Source: Thauera phenolivorans
GTDB taxonomy: Bacteria > Pseudomonadota > Gammaproteobacteria > Burkholderiales > Rhodocyclaceae
Assembly (NCBI RefSeq): GCF_001696715.1
Contig: NZ_MBFM01000007.1
Span: forward strand, 1-50,445
DNA length: 50,445 bases
Direction of reading: 5' to 3'
Under the pieces are notes generated by a model. It was given only the letters and a program-made list of their open reading frames with translations, made no database searches and had not been told where the DNA came from. Positions 25,137 through 32,700 of this stretch are shown in pieces (position 1 is the first letter of the stretch; each line of letters begins with the position of its first letter). Made by a program: the position numbers and the translations under genes.

Positions 25137-26021
25137 TCAGTCGCCGTTTCGCCACTGGAGGGGCGGGGCAACGAGTCGCGGTGCCTGGCCGTCGCCGATC
25201 ATTCCGAATCGGACGGCTCCTTGTTCCCACTCGGTCTGTGCCTGCGCGATGTCTTCCTTGCTGAAGCCCACAAAATTCCACCACATCAGCACTGGTTCCT
25301 CGAACGGCTCGCCCCCCAGGAACAGCACCCGAGCGCCTGCGGGTAGCGCAAGCTGAAGTTCGCTGCGTCCCTTGCCGAGGTAGGCGAGTTCGTCGGCGCT
25401 GATGGTTTCGCCGTCGACCATTGCGTCGCCCACGAGGGGCATCAGGCCGTACTCGAAACCGGGGTCCAGTTGGAGCGTGATGTTGCTGGTGCTGTCGCAG
25501 GCGATGTCGATGCCGACCAGCGGGGAGTGGATGCGCGCCGGTGCGGTTCGCTCACCGTAGCGGCCGGCGAGCAGGGTCAGTTCTGCGCTGTCTTCGCGCC
25601 AGTGCGGCAGTTCGGCGTAGTGATCGAAGGCGGGCGGGCAATCCTTATGCTCCGGCGGCAGGGCGATCCACAGTTGTGCCGCGTGCAGCTGCTCGCCGTC
25701 GTGCAGCGAATCCTCGGTGTGGGCGATGCCATATCCAGCGGTCATCAGATTGACCTGGCCAGGGCGGATGATCTGCTCGTTGCCCAGGCTGTCGCGGTGC
25801 AGGACCTCGCCCTCGATCAGCCAGGTGAAGGTCTGCAGGCCGATGTGCGGGTGCGCGCCGACGTGCATGCCCTTGCCGGGCTCGAACCGCACGGGGCCGG
25901 CGTGATCGAGGAAGCACCACGCGCCAACCATGCGCTGCTGGCGATTGGGGAGCGCACGGCGCACGAGCATGCCATCGCCGAGGTCGGCGCTGCGCGGTTG
26001 GATGCGGACGATCGGATTCAT
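25137..26021 (-). CDS. Pirin family protein
   Basis: 294-residue bicupin of the pirin family. The N-terminal cupin carries the metal-binding pattern HPHIGLQTFTWLIEGEVLHR and the family segment GWINLMTAG-like VNLMTAGYGIAHTEDS. The C-terminal part includes the pirin_C-type block (GGEPFEEPVLMWWNFVG). Some bacterial pirins act as quercetinases, others affect regulation; which applies here is unknown. A KorB-type operator lies 45 bases upstream of the start, which suggests the promoter region comes from, or was captured by, the plasmid backbone. Confidence 0.92.
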   Translation of the reverse strand: MNPIVRIQPRSADLGDGMLVRRALPNRQQRMVGAWCFLDHAGPVRFEPGKGMHVGAHPHIGLQTFTWLIEGEVLHRDSLGNEQIIRPGQVNLMTAGYGIAHTEDSLHDGEQLHAAQLWIALPPEHKDCPPAFDHYAELPHWREDSAELTLLAGRYGERTAPARIHSPLVGIDIACDSTSNITLQLDPGFEYGLMPLVGDAMVDGETISADELAYLGKGRSELQLALPAGARVLFLGGEPFEEPVLMWWNFVGFSKEDIAQAQTEWEQGAVRFGMIGDGQAPRLVAPPLQWRNGD

Positions 26022-26065
26022 GGTCGGTGTCCTTGATGCTGGGCTTGCGGAGCGCGGCAGAAGAT

Positions 26066-26078
26066 TTTAGCCGCTAAA
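26066..26078. promoter_or_regulatory. KorB-type operator 1
   Basis: TTTAGCCGCTAAA is a perfect match to the IncP KorB operator TTTAGCSGCTAAA. It lies between the pirin gene and the 3' end of the next leftward gene. No korB gene was seen in the window. Confidence 0.75.
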
Positions 26079-26142
26079 GTTCTGCGGGCTCGTTGACCGA
26101 CGCCCGTCGCATGGCGGCCTGCTGCCGACACGGCGCGGGGTC

Positions 26143-26832
26143 TCATGCAATCCAGTCTAGACGCGATGCCAGCGCATTCCACCTTGCGGCGGCGGGTGTC
26201 GAGGCGAGCTCTTCGTGTCCGGCCAGCCAGTCTGAGAGCTCCGCGTCCACGTCGTCGAAGATCCCGAGCGACGCCAACGCCGCCGCAACTGACGCGTCAT
26301 CCAGGCAGCGCCGAATGGCTCGGTAGGTGCCCTCGCCGTCAATTCCGACGGGAATGATCCGGGCGTTCAGCTCATGCACCAATCGATGCAATGCGACTGC
26401 CTTGGCGAGATGCGCAATGGTCAGTGGCTCGTGATAGGCCTCTGCCAGCAGAAGGTCGCCCTCGAACTCGGCCACCAGGACCTCAAGCGTTGGCCATAAG
26501 GCGAGTTCAGTCGAGAGGATCGACCTGAGGCCTTGCAGCGGCGCCCACATGGCCTGCCAGAGGTTCGCCGGTCCCATTTCGTGGCGTTCAAACACTTCTG
26601 GGTCGATGCGCGACAGCAGCTGCAGTTGCTGTGTCGATAGGGCCTTTTCGCCGTTGAAGCTCGAGCGCCATTTTCCGGATGACTGGGTATTCATCCCGGT
26701 AAGTGCGTCGAAGTGAAGCGCGAATTGGTGCGGGTTCGCCACACCAATTTTTCGGGCAAGCGAATTCATTAATGCCGCCGCTCGCATGCGTCCGCGCTTT
26801 CGTTCGGTATCAGTCCTTCTTGGTCGTGCCAT
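26143..26832 (-). CDS. Hypothetical protein of the plasmid-like region
   Basis: 229 residues from the ATG that gives the basic start MARPRRTDTERKRGRMRAAA; an upstream GTG (26874) would add 14 residues without similarity. The early part (LARKIGVANPHQFALHFDAL) looks like a DNA-binding or plasmid-type regulatory segment, followed by GMNTQSSGKWRSSFNGEKAL. The rest is leucine/alanine-rich and helical, with no membrane segment. No family recognised. It is divergent from the small gene before traK, and the region between them is AT-rich and should hold both promoters. Confidence 0.6.
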   Translation of the reverse strand: MARPRRTDTERKRGRMRAAALMNSLARKIGVANPHQFALHFDALTGMNTQSSGKWRSSFNGEKALSTQQLQLLSRIDPEVFERHEMGPANLWQAMWAPLQGLRSILSTELALWPTLEVLVAEFEGDLLLAEAYHEPLTIAHLAKAVALHRLVHELNARIIPVGIDGEGTYRAIRRCLDDASVAAALASLGIFDDVDAELSDWLAGHEELASTPAAARWNALASRLDWIA

Positions 26833-26943
26833 AGGGAATTTTGTCCTGGTATGAAAATGCCGAATTAATTGCACTCCAATTCTATCTTCGTTTCCACAAG
26901 AATCGCTGTATCGATCTCAGTCAACAGAATTCTGATCAATAAA

Positions 26944-27186
26944 ATGCGATCCACGCTGGAAATACTGGAGGAGCGATTCGGGGCTGTGATGACCCTGGAG
27001 CAGCTCGCGATCACCCTGAGCCGCAAGCCCGAAGGGCTGCGGATGGCGCTGCTCAATCCGAAGGAGGATTGGGTCCGGGAATTGAACGCGCGAAAGGTCT
27101 ATCTGGGGCGTCGCATGTACTTCCCTGTCGAGGTTGTCGCTTCCTTGCTGAACGGGGAGCAGGCCGCTCAGGAGAACGGCGGATGA
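26944..27186 (+). CDS. Small putative DNA-binding protein upstream of traK
   Basis: 80 residues, starting at MRSTLEILEERFGAVMTLEQ. The segment TLEQLAITLSRKPEGLRMAL followed by RKVYLGRRMYFPVEVVASLL has the shape of a winged or simple helix-turn-helix protein that selects a DNA site. I cannot name a family. Its stop overlaps the traK start (ATGA), so the two are co-translated and it may help regulate traK or processing at oriT. The ATG has a weak ribosome site. Confidence 0.6.
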   Translation: MRSTLEILEERFGAVMTLEQLAITLSRKPEGLRMALLNPKEDWVRELNARKVYLGRRMYFPVEVVASLLNGEQAAQENGG

Positions 27187-27524
27187 GCGCGTTCCTCGAC
27201 GAGCTGGCAGAGTGGGTCGCCTCGGCGCAGCGGCGGCGCAAGGAGTCGCTGGTCGCCTTTCTCGCGGTGCGCAGTGATATCGAGGAGGCGATGCGGGCGG
27301 GCTATGCGCTCAAGACCGTCTGGGCGCACCTGCGTGAGACCGGGCGAATCGCCTGCCGTTACGAAACTTTCTGCGCCCATGTCCGGCGACACATCAAGCT
27401 CGAACGCCCTGGCCAGCGAAATGCACCTCCTGGCGTCAAATTGAAGATGTCCGAACTGGCACCGAACAAACCTTTTGGGCAATTCACTTTCGACCCGAAT
27501 CCCCGCAAGGAGGAATTGCTTTGA
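27183..27524 (+). CDS. traK: Conjugal transfer protein TraK (oriT-binding, IncP type)
   Basis: 113 residues. The pattern FLDELAEWVASAQRRRKESL, VAFLAVRSDIEEAMRAGYAL, YETFCAHVRRHIK and the end FTFDPNPRKEELL matches RK2 TraK, including its characteristic C-terminal F-T-F-x-P-x-P motif. TraK bends DNA at oriT and helps form the relaxosome. AGGAG lies upstream and the start overlaps the preceding gene. Unlike in RK2, where traK is transcribed away from oriT, here it is transcribed towards it, so this block is rearranged. Confidence 0.88.
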   Translation: MSAFLDELAEWVASAQRRRKESLVAFLAVRSDIEEAMRAGYALKTVWAHLRETGRIACRYETFCAHVRRHIKLERPGQRNAPPGVKLKMSELAPNKPFGQFTFDPNPRKEELL

Positions 27525-27696
27525 TGATCTTCCTCATGCTTTGCAAACTCGTGTTTATTGCGCTACGAGTGCGCTATTCAACCGCTGTAAGCACGCAGTT
27601 TTTCGCCATCATTGGCCATTTTCGTGCGTTACGTGATGAGTCACGAGGAAATAGCGCATGCATGGCGCTAAAACCGCATAGGCATCCGCGCAGAAA

Positions 27697-27815
27697 TGGC
27701 GTTCAAGAGGCGGGCAGGATGTGTGAAGTAGGCCCACCACAAGCGGTGGTTCCTCCTTCACTGGTCCTCTTTCGCGCCGAGGGCGCTCAACGGACATCCT
27801 GCCCTGCGGGGCTTC
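27697..27815 (-). other. RK2-like origin of transfer (oriT)
   Basis: On the minus strand the order is as in RK2 oriT: AGTGAAG, the hairpin CCACC-GCTTGT-GGTGG (27734-27749 region), GGCCTACTTCAC, then the nick motif ACATCCTG|CCCG, with the expected nick between 27715 and 27714. A second ACATCCTGCCC lies on the plus strand at 27794-27804, an exact 11-bp inverted partner of 27712-27722. The site lies between traK and traJ as in RK2. Bases 27525-27696 before it hold no gene. Confidence 0.88.
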
Positions 27816-27842
27816 CGGCTGCCGCCGTCTTGGAGCTACGCC

Positions 27843-28205
27843 ATGGATGAGGCGGTGACGACCAGGAAGAGCGGCACACCGATCAAGGTGTATTGCCTGC
27901 CCGAGGAGAAAGCCTTGATCGCCGCGAATGCCCGGAACGCGGGCATGAGTGTCGCGCGCTTTCTGCGCGAAGTCGGGCAGGGCTACCGGGTCCATGGAAT
28001 CGTCGATTACGAGCGGGTGCGCGAGCTGGCCCGAATCAACGGCGACCTCGGGCGTCTTGGGGGGCTCCTCAAGCTATGGCTGACTGACGACCGCCGCACT
28101 GCCCATTTCGGAGAGGCCACCATCCGCGCGCTGTTAGCGCGTATCGAGGCGACTCAGGATCAGATGGGGGCGGTTATGCACGCCATCGTCAGCCACCGAC
28201 GCTGA
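27843..28205 (+). CDS. traJ: Relaxosome protein TraJ (oriT recognition, IncP type)
   Basis: 120 residues that match RK2 TraJ closely: PIKVYCLPEEKALIAANA, VGQGYRVHGIVDYERVRELA and RINGDLGRLGGLLKLWLTDD. TraJ binds the inverted repeat next to the nick site and recruits the relaxase TraI. In RK2 traJ overlaps traI; here no relaxase follows and the next gene is trbJ, after a KorB operator. So the recognition part of the relaxosome is kept while the enzyme is absent from this window. GGAG is a suitable ribosome site. Confidence 0.93.
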   Translation: MDEAVTTRKSGTPIKVYCLPEEKALIAANARNAGMSVARFLREVGQGYRVHGIVDYERVRELARINGDLGRLGGLLKLWLTDDRRTAHFGEATIRALLARIEATQDQMGAVMHAIVSHRR

Positions 28206-28208
28206 TTT

Positions 28209-28221
28209 TTTAGCCGCTAAA
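28209..28221. promoter_or_regulatory. KorB-type operator 2, upstream of trbJ
   Basis: TTTAGCCGCTAAA, a perfect match to the KorB operator consensus, lies 4 bases after the traJ stop and 16 bases before the trbJ start. This is a place where KorB binding could control trbJKL. Confidence 0.8.
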
Positions 28222-28237
28222 AATGTGAGGACGTGAA

Positions 28238-29008
28238 ATGCGCAAGACGAAACCCGTCGTTCTGACTGCCTTGGTCGTATCGATGACGCTTGGGGTACTG
28301 CCGCCGGTGCAGGCTGGCATTCCGGTGATCGATAGCACCAACTTGTCTCAGAACGTGATGACTGCGATCGAGAGCGTCGCCCAGACGCTGAAGCAGATCG
28401 AGCAATACCGGACACAGCTGCAGCAGTACGAGAACCAGTTGCAGAACACCATGGCGCCGGCGGCCTACATCTGGGATCAGGCGCAGACCACCATCAATGG
28501 ACTGATGGCCGCCGTTGATACGCTTAACTACTACAAAACCCACCTCGGCAGCGTGGATGCCTATCTTGGCAAGTTTCAGGACGTGGCCTACTACCGCGGC
28601 TCGCCATGCTTCTCGGCAAGCGGCTGCAGCGCTGCAGAGTGGGCAGCGATGGATGACAACCGCCGCCTCGCCTCCGAATCTCAGAAGCGGGCGAACGATG
28701 CACTCTTTCACGGCCTGGAGCTTCAGCAGCAAGCACTCAAGACCGACGCCCGAACGCTGGAGCAGCTCCAGCGTCGCGCAGAGGGGGCCCGCGGACAGAT
28801 GGAGGCGATCCAGTTCGCCAACCAGCTTGCCAGCCAGCAGGCCAATCAACTGCTGCAGATCCGCGGCCTGTTGATCGCCCAACAGAACGCCGTGGCCACC
28901 CGTGCGCAGAGCGAGGCTGATCTTGCGGCGCGGCAGCAGGCGGCTCACCTGGCTTCGACCGAGCGGCGCGGGCCGGGCGCTCTTCCCAGCAGCCCGATGC
29001 GCTGGTGA
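28238..29008 (+). CDS. trbJ: Conjugal transfer protein TrbJ (type IV secretion, VirB5-like)
   Basis: 256 residues with a signal peptide cut after PVQA (residues 1-26). The mature protein starts IPVIDSTNLSQNVMTAIESV and is rich in long glutamine-rich helices (QIEQYRTQLQQYENQL), typical of P-type TrbJ, which corresponds to VirB5 and acts at the pilus or cell surface. A cysteine pair (CFSASGC) may form a disulfide. It has a good ribosome site GTGAGGA. First of the trbJKL cluster; the earlier trb genes (trbB to trbI) are absent here. Confidence 0.9.
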   Translation: MRKTKPVVLTALVVSMTLGVLPPVQAGIPVIDSTNLSQNVMTAIESVAQTLKQIEQYRTQLQQYENQLQNTMAPAAYIWDQAQTTINGLMAAVDTLNYYKTHLGSVDAYLGKFQDVAYYRGSPCFSASGCSAAEWAAMDDNRRLASESQKRANDALFHGLELQQQALKTDARTLEQLQRRAEGARGQMEAIQFANQLASQQANQLLQIRGLLIAQQNAVATRAQSEADLAARQQAAHLASTERRGPGALPSSPMRW

Positions 29009-29018
29009 GGAGGTGGTC

Positions 29019-29231
29019 ATGAACATCGTCGCAATCGGTGTGCTTTTCGGCGGCCTGCTGGTCGGCTGCGCGCCCACTCCGGAGCCGATGCCAGAAGTGA
29101 CTGCCGAGAATTGCCGCCCCGAGCGGATCCAGCAGATCAGGGACGAGGCCACGCGCAGGGAATTCGGTAGCCGTTGCTCGCGCCTGCCGATCGGCCCCGA
29201 CACCCTTCCGACTAACCCCAAGAGGTGGTGA
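29019..29231 (+). CDS. trbK: TrbK-like entry-exclusion lipoprotein
   Basis: 70 residues with a lipoprotein signal (GVLFGGLLVGC, lipidation at Cys17). The mature part contains PEVTAENCRPERIQQIRDEA and REFGSRC, a pattern matching TrbK of IncP plasmids, which blocks entry of related plasmids into the cell. The start was chosen by the strong GAGGAGG ribosome site; the frame upstream overlaps trbJ. Position between trbJ and trbL is as in RK2. Confidence 0.82.
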   Translation: MNIVAIGVLFGGLLVGCAPTPEPMPEVTAENCRPERIQQIRDEATRREFGSRCSRLPIGPDTLPTNPKRW

Positions 29232-29236
29232 CGACC

Positions 29237-30682
29237 ATGAAGATCAACCGTTCAACGGCGTTCGTCGTCGCCGTACTGATGCTTTTATCGGGCAGCGCCT
29301 TCGCGCAGCTCTCGTTTCATGATCCGGCAACCAACCGCGGTATCCTGGACCAGGTCGTCACCGAGTTCGCTGCGCGGGCATCCGGCTGGCAGACGGTGGT
29401 GATGAATGCAGCAACCTGGCTGTTCTGGACGCTGGGCACCATCTCGCTCGCCTGGACGGGCGGCATGCTCATCCTGCGCAAGGCCGACATCGGCGAGTTC
29501 TTCGCCGAGTTCGCCCGCTTCATCCTGTTCTTCGGCTTCTACCTTTGGCTGCTGCGCAATGGCCCGGCAATTGCGGACGCCATCATCGGCTCGATGCGCC
29601 AGATCGGCGAATCCGCAATTGGCGTGTCCGGCCTGTCGCCCTCGGGGGTCGTCGATGTCGGCTTCATGATCTGGAAGCAGGCGGTGACGAACCTCTCTGC
29701 CTGGCAGCCCATCGACAGTTTCGTGGGCGTGGTGCTGAGTGCCGGCATCCTGTTGCTGCTGGCAGTCGTTGCGGTGAACATGCTGCTGCTCTTCGTGTCG
29801 GGCTGGATTCTGATGTACGCCGGCATCTTCTTCCTTGGCTTCGGCGGATCGCGCTGGACCTCGGAGATGGCGCTCAGCTACTTCCGCACGGTGCTGGCTG
29901 TTGCGGTGCAGCTCTTCGTGATGACCCTCTTGCTCGGTATCGGTCACGACCTGCTGTCGAGCTTCTACGCCAAGATGAACAAGGGGGCGCTCAACTTCGA
30001 GGAACTCGGCGTCATGCTGGTCTTCTGTCTCGCACTGCTCCTGCTCATCACCCGTGTGCCGCCACTGGTGGCGGGCATCATCACGGGTGGTGGGGTGGCT
30101 GCGGCTGGAGGCGTTGGCAACTTCAGCGCGGGAGCTGTTGCCGGGGCTGCCATGGGGGCAGCGGGCATGGCGGCTACGGCGGCGGGAATGGCCGGTGCGG
30201 CCGTGATGAGTGGTGCGCAGAACATCGCGGGGGGCGTGTCGGCGGTGAAGGCGGCATTCGACAAGGCTCAGGCGGGGATCGACAGTGGCGGTGGCCAGAT
30301 GCCCAGCCTGGGACAGACAACCTCCGGCGGTGGGCGAGCTGCGGCGGGGGAGGCTAGCGGCTCCGCCTTTGCACAAGCCGCAGGCTTCGGCGGATCGTCA
30401 TCGGCCGGTGCAGGCGCTGGGCTTGCGAGAGCCGCAGCGCTCGCCAAAGGCACTGCGGCCAACCTGGCCACCGGGGCGGGGGGCGTGATCAAGGAAAAGG
30501 CGGTGAAGCTGGCTTCCGACTTCAAGGAGGGGGCTGATCAGAGCTTGCCGGGCAAAGTGGCGTCGGCGATTCGAGGCTGTGGGGCAGACAACAGCGTCCA
30601 GTTCGACGGCAACAGCCTGACGGGGACGGAGCTAAATGACGAGGTGGCAACCTTCGTGAACAAGTCGCAGGGGGCTGTGTAG
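29237..30682 (+). CDS. trbL: Conjugal transfer membrane protein TrbL (VirB6-like)
   Basis: 481 residues: a signal-like first segment ending ALA-type (LLSGSAFAQ), then about six membrane helices between residues 50 and 300 (for example RFILFFGFYLWLLRNG, LLLLAVVAVNMLLLFVSGWI), and a Gly/Ala/Ser-rich soluble tail. This is the plan of TrbL/VirB6, the inner-membrane channel component of P-type secretion. The ATG at 29237 was preferred over the GTG pair upstream because GAGGTGG then serves as the ribosome site. It ends the trbJKL set; no trbM or trbN follows. Confidence 0.9.
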   Translation: MKINRSTAFVVAVLMLLSGSAFAQLSFHDPATNRGILDQVVTEFAARASGWQTVVMNAATWLFWTLGTISLAWTGGMLILRKADIGEFFAEFARFILFFGFYLWLLRNGPAIADAIIGSMRQIGESAIGVSGLSPSGVVDVGFMIWKQAVTNLSAWQPIDSFVGVVLSAGILLLLAVVAVNMLLLFVSGWILMYAGIFFLGFGGSRWTSEMALSYFRTVLAVAVQLFVMTLLLGIGHDLLSSFYAKMNKGALNFEELGVMLVFCLALLLLITRVPPLVAGIITGGGVAAAGGVGNFSAGAVAGAAMGAAGMAATAAGMAGAAVMSGAQNIAGGVSAVKAAFDKAQAGIDSGGGQMPSLGQTTSGGGRAAAGEASGSAFAQAAGFGGSSSAGAGAGLARAAALAKGTAANLATGAGGVIKEKAVKLASDFKEGADQSLPGKVASAIRGCGADNSVQFDGNSLTGTELNDEVATFVNKSQGAV

Positions 30683-30685
30683 CGT

Positions 30686-30714
30686 GTTGTATGTTGTAGC
30701 GTATTACATACAAC
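30686..30714. repeat. Inverted repeat after trbL
   Basis: GTTGTATGT and ACATACAAC form a perfect 9-bp inverted repeat with an 11-base loop, starting 3 bases after the trbL stop. It lacks a T run, so it could be a weak terminator or an operator. It is in the 303-base gap to the next gene, which also holds a KorB operator and RK2-type iterons. Confidence 0.5.
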
Positions 30715-30752
30715 TACAACGGCGAGCGCGCTGGTCCGCGTGGGTGTGCGAT

Positions 30753-30765
30753 TTTAGCGGCTAAA
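30753..30765. promoter_or_regulatory. KorB-type operator 3, downstream of trbL
   Basis: TTTAGCGGCTAAA matches the KorB operator consensus exactly (G variant in the centre). It lies between trbL and the RK2-type iterons, with no promoter clearly attached to it. Confidence 0.75.
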
Positions 30766-30820
30766 GAAAGGCGGTCACGGTGTCGGCCCGCATCCGGGTG
30801 AGATGATCTGACGAGGTGTT

Positions 30821-30937
30821 TGACTCTTGAGGGGCGGGGCTGGATGCCTCAATTGGCTCGATACCGGCGCTGATTGCCAGCAGCCGCGCCGATAGCGGGG
30901 CGCCCCTCATCAGTCAAACTGCGCCCCTCAAGTGTCA
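30821..30937. repeat. Three RK2-type iterons in mixed orientation
   Basis: Copies of the RK2 iteron pattern TGACA-STTGAGGGGC: TGACTCTTGAGGGGCGG on the plus strand (30821-30837), and TGACTGATGAGGGGCGC (30900-30916) and TGACACTTGAGGGGCGC (30921-30937) on the minus strand, the last two 21 bases apart as in a real array. From memory, RK2 oriV carries nearly identical units bound by TrfA. Confidence 0.75.
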
Positions 30938-30985
30938 AAGTCCGACGCCCGCCAGCCTCGCGCCGTCGAGCATGACGGTTGCCAC

Positions 30986-31555
30986 TTATCGCCCGCAGCC
31001 CAAGCGCCACATTGCATCCTTGACCCGTCGGCGGTCTTCCCGGAGCTGCTCCATACGCCATGAGGTGCCGCCGCGTCGCCCTTCAGCGTCGATGCGCTTG
31101 ATCTGCTTCTCGAACTGTTCGCACTGGCACTCGTTCCCCTTGGAGTCGGGTGGCGTTCTTTCGATGAGGCCAACAGGCTTGGTGCTGGATTGGCGGGTCG
31201 GTGGCGCGTACTGCGCCGCGGGCACGGGCGGGGGCGATACGACGCTGACCGTTCCGCCCGAAACGGCGGCCTGCTTCGTTCCACCCGGGCAAGGTTCTGC
31301 CTGGTAGAGGACGCCGCCCGGTCCCTGGCAGCGGTAGAGACCGTTTGCCGGCGGCGTTGCTTCCCGCGTTAAGGCTGTGGCGTTGTCCCTTGTGGGCGAG
31401 TCGAACCTCGACCCTGCTTCCGGCGTGCTCTTGCTTGGGGCTGCGCTCTCCTTCACCGGGGCTTGGCGCTGCGCGTCCCACCACAGCAGACCTCCGACGC
31501 CGCAGCCCACTAACACCGTCAGTGTGAGCGCCAGCATGTTGTTCTTCATCTTCAT
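30986..31555 (-). CDS. Hypothetical membrane-anchored or lipoprotein with DUF4124-like segment
   Basis: 189 residues. The N terminus NMLALTLTVLVGCGVGGLLW is hydrophobic and contains LVGC, so it is either a lipoprotein signal or a membrane anchor. After a Ser/Pro/Thr-rich linker comes GLYRCQGPGGVLYQAEPCPG, similar to the short cysteine-containing repeat of DUF4124 proteins. The C-terminal helix is charged (EQFEKQIKRIDAEGRRGGTS). It lies downstream, on the opposite strand, of trbL with iterons at its 3' side. An exact role in transfer is not known. Confidence 0.65.
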   Translation of the reverse strand: MKMKNNMLALTLTVLVGCGVGGLLWWDAQRQAPVKESAAPSKSTPEAGSRFDSPTRDNATALTREATPPANGLYRCQGPGGVLYQAEPCPGGTKQAAVSGGTVSVVSPPPVPAAQYAPPTRQSSTKPVGLIERTPPDSKGNECQCEQFEKQIKRIDAEGRRGGTSWRMEQLREDRRRVKDAMWRLGCGR

Positions 31556-31635
31556 GACATTTCTCAAAAGCATTCCTGCGTAACTATATCCATCACGGAT
31601 TAATTGCTCCGTGACCTCCGGTACGGTGCTGACAT

Positions 31636-31652
31636 TGACACTTGAGGGGCGA
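31636..31652 (+). repeat. Single RK2-type iteron
   Basis: TGACACTTGAGGGGCGA, an exact RK2-like iteron, stands alone between two leftward genes about 700 bases from the other three copies. It looks like a stray unit of a broken oriV. Confidence 0.7.
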
Positions 31653-31664
31653 CCCGCCTTGGGG

Positions 31665-32606
31665 CTAAGCCCTCTGCTCAGGCGGACGCGTCTGGCGCTT
31701 GGCGATCTCGGCGACCAGGAACGGCTTGGCTTCGACTGGAAAGAGCCAGTTCTTGTGGGCACGCTGCCACCGCCCCCCGAAGTCTCGGCACCAGGTTTTC
31801 ACCACTTCGTTGAACTGCGCGTCGTATGGGCTCCAGAGCGCTACGCCGAATGGGAAGTCGATCAGATCCACGATGCGGTTGTCAGGCCAGTAGCGTGTTC
31901 TTGACGGCTTTGCCTTCGGCAGAGGCTGAAGGGGCGTTGGGAATGGCATCGCTTCCGCGACTGCGCGCGCTTGCTCGGTCGCCGTCTCGATCAGTGCCCG
32001 CTGCTCGGGGCAGAACAGCCAGCGCTTGGCCTCAGTGCCATGAACCACGATCTCCTCAAGGGCTCCCCAGTCCCAGGATTCGCGATCAAAGCGCCGAAGA
32101 TCGATCTCGATGGACGGATTGCCGAGCCCACGCAGAACCGCCAGCTTTTCCTGATCCACGAAGTGGGTCACGCCGACCTCGATCAAATAGGACGCCGCGC
32201 CGGCCGTACCCACGACGTCCGGTATCACTGCGCCGAGATTCACCTCGGTCCTGACGGTCGTGAAGTCGATCCAGGTTTCCGGGATTGAGGCCTCCCCGGT
32301 GCCGTGGCGCCCGTCCGGCAGCGTGACCGAGCGCTTCACTGACAAGCCCGGCAAGGTGATGCCGCCCGCGCGCTCGATGGCGGCCTTCGCCGCCAGATGC
32401 AGCGCGCTTTCGGCGCCGCCTTCGCAGTCGGCGCCGCTTGCATGGGCGAAGTGCCAGATCCGCACGTCCCCCTGCCGTGCAATGAGAGCTCGGAGGCAGG
32501 ACGGGCAGGTGCATCCGCACGCCTGTCCGCGTTCAACCTCGTTCACCGAGACGACCCGGCCGTCCTTGGCAATGGCAAATGATTGCAGCAGACTCGTGGC
32601 TTCCAT
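31665..32606 (-). CDS. CoiA-like competence/nuclease-family protein
   Basis: 313 residues. The N-terminal part holds the CoiA-type zinc segment CGCTCPSCLRALIARQGDVR followed by IWHFAHASGADCEGG, the pattern of C..C with HFAH that marks this family. The central part (DVVGTAGAASYLIEVGVTHF) may be the PD-(D/E)XK-like nuclease core, with E in LIEVGVT. CoiA proteins are linked to DNA processing in competence; in plasmid regions their role is unclear. The start has the ribosome site AAGGAG, and the upstream extension is without similarity. It is divergent from the next gene, with a shared 94-base promoter region. Confidence 0.7.
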   Translation of the reverse strand: MEATSLLQSFAIAKDGRVVSVNEVERGQACGCTCPSCLRALIARQGDVRIWHFAHASGADCEGGAESALHLAAKAAIERAGGITLPGLSVKRSVTLPDGRHGTGEASIPETWIDFTTVRTEVNLGAVIPDVVGTAGAASYLIEVGVTHFVDQEKLAVLRGLGNPSIEIDLRRFDRESWDWGALEEIVVHGTEAKRWLFCPEQRALIETATEQARAVAEAMPFPTPLQPLPKAKPSRTRYWPDNRIVDLIDFPFGVALWSPYDAQFNEVVKTWCRDFGGRWQRAHKNWLFPVEAKPFLVAEIAKRQTRPPEQRA

Positions 32607-32700
32607 GTCGATTGCTCCTTCGTTGATGACAGTGACGAGTCGAATTACCGCGCAGACCGCTTTGCCAGAACACCCGGACAACGGGGTTGAAAGGGGGTTT

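Noticed and set aside
24946..25284. Leftward 112-codon frame after the cassette array
   Set aside because: It overlaps the end of the pirin gene in another frame, has no ribosome site and no recognised domain. Kept only as a non-coding stretch.
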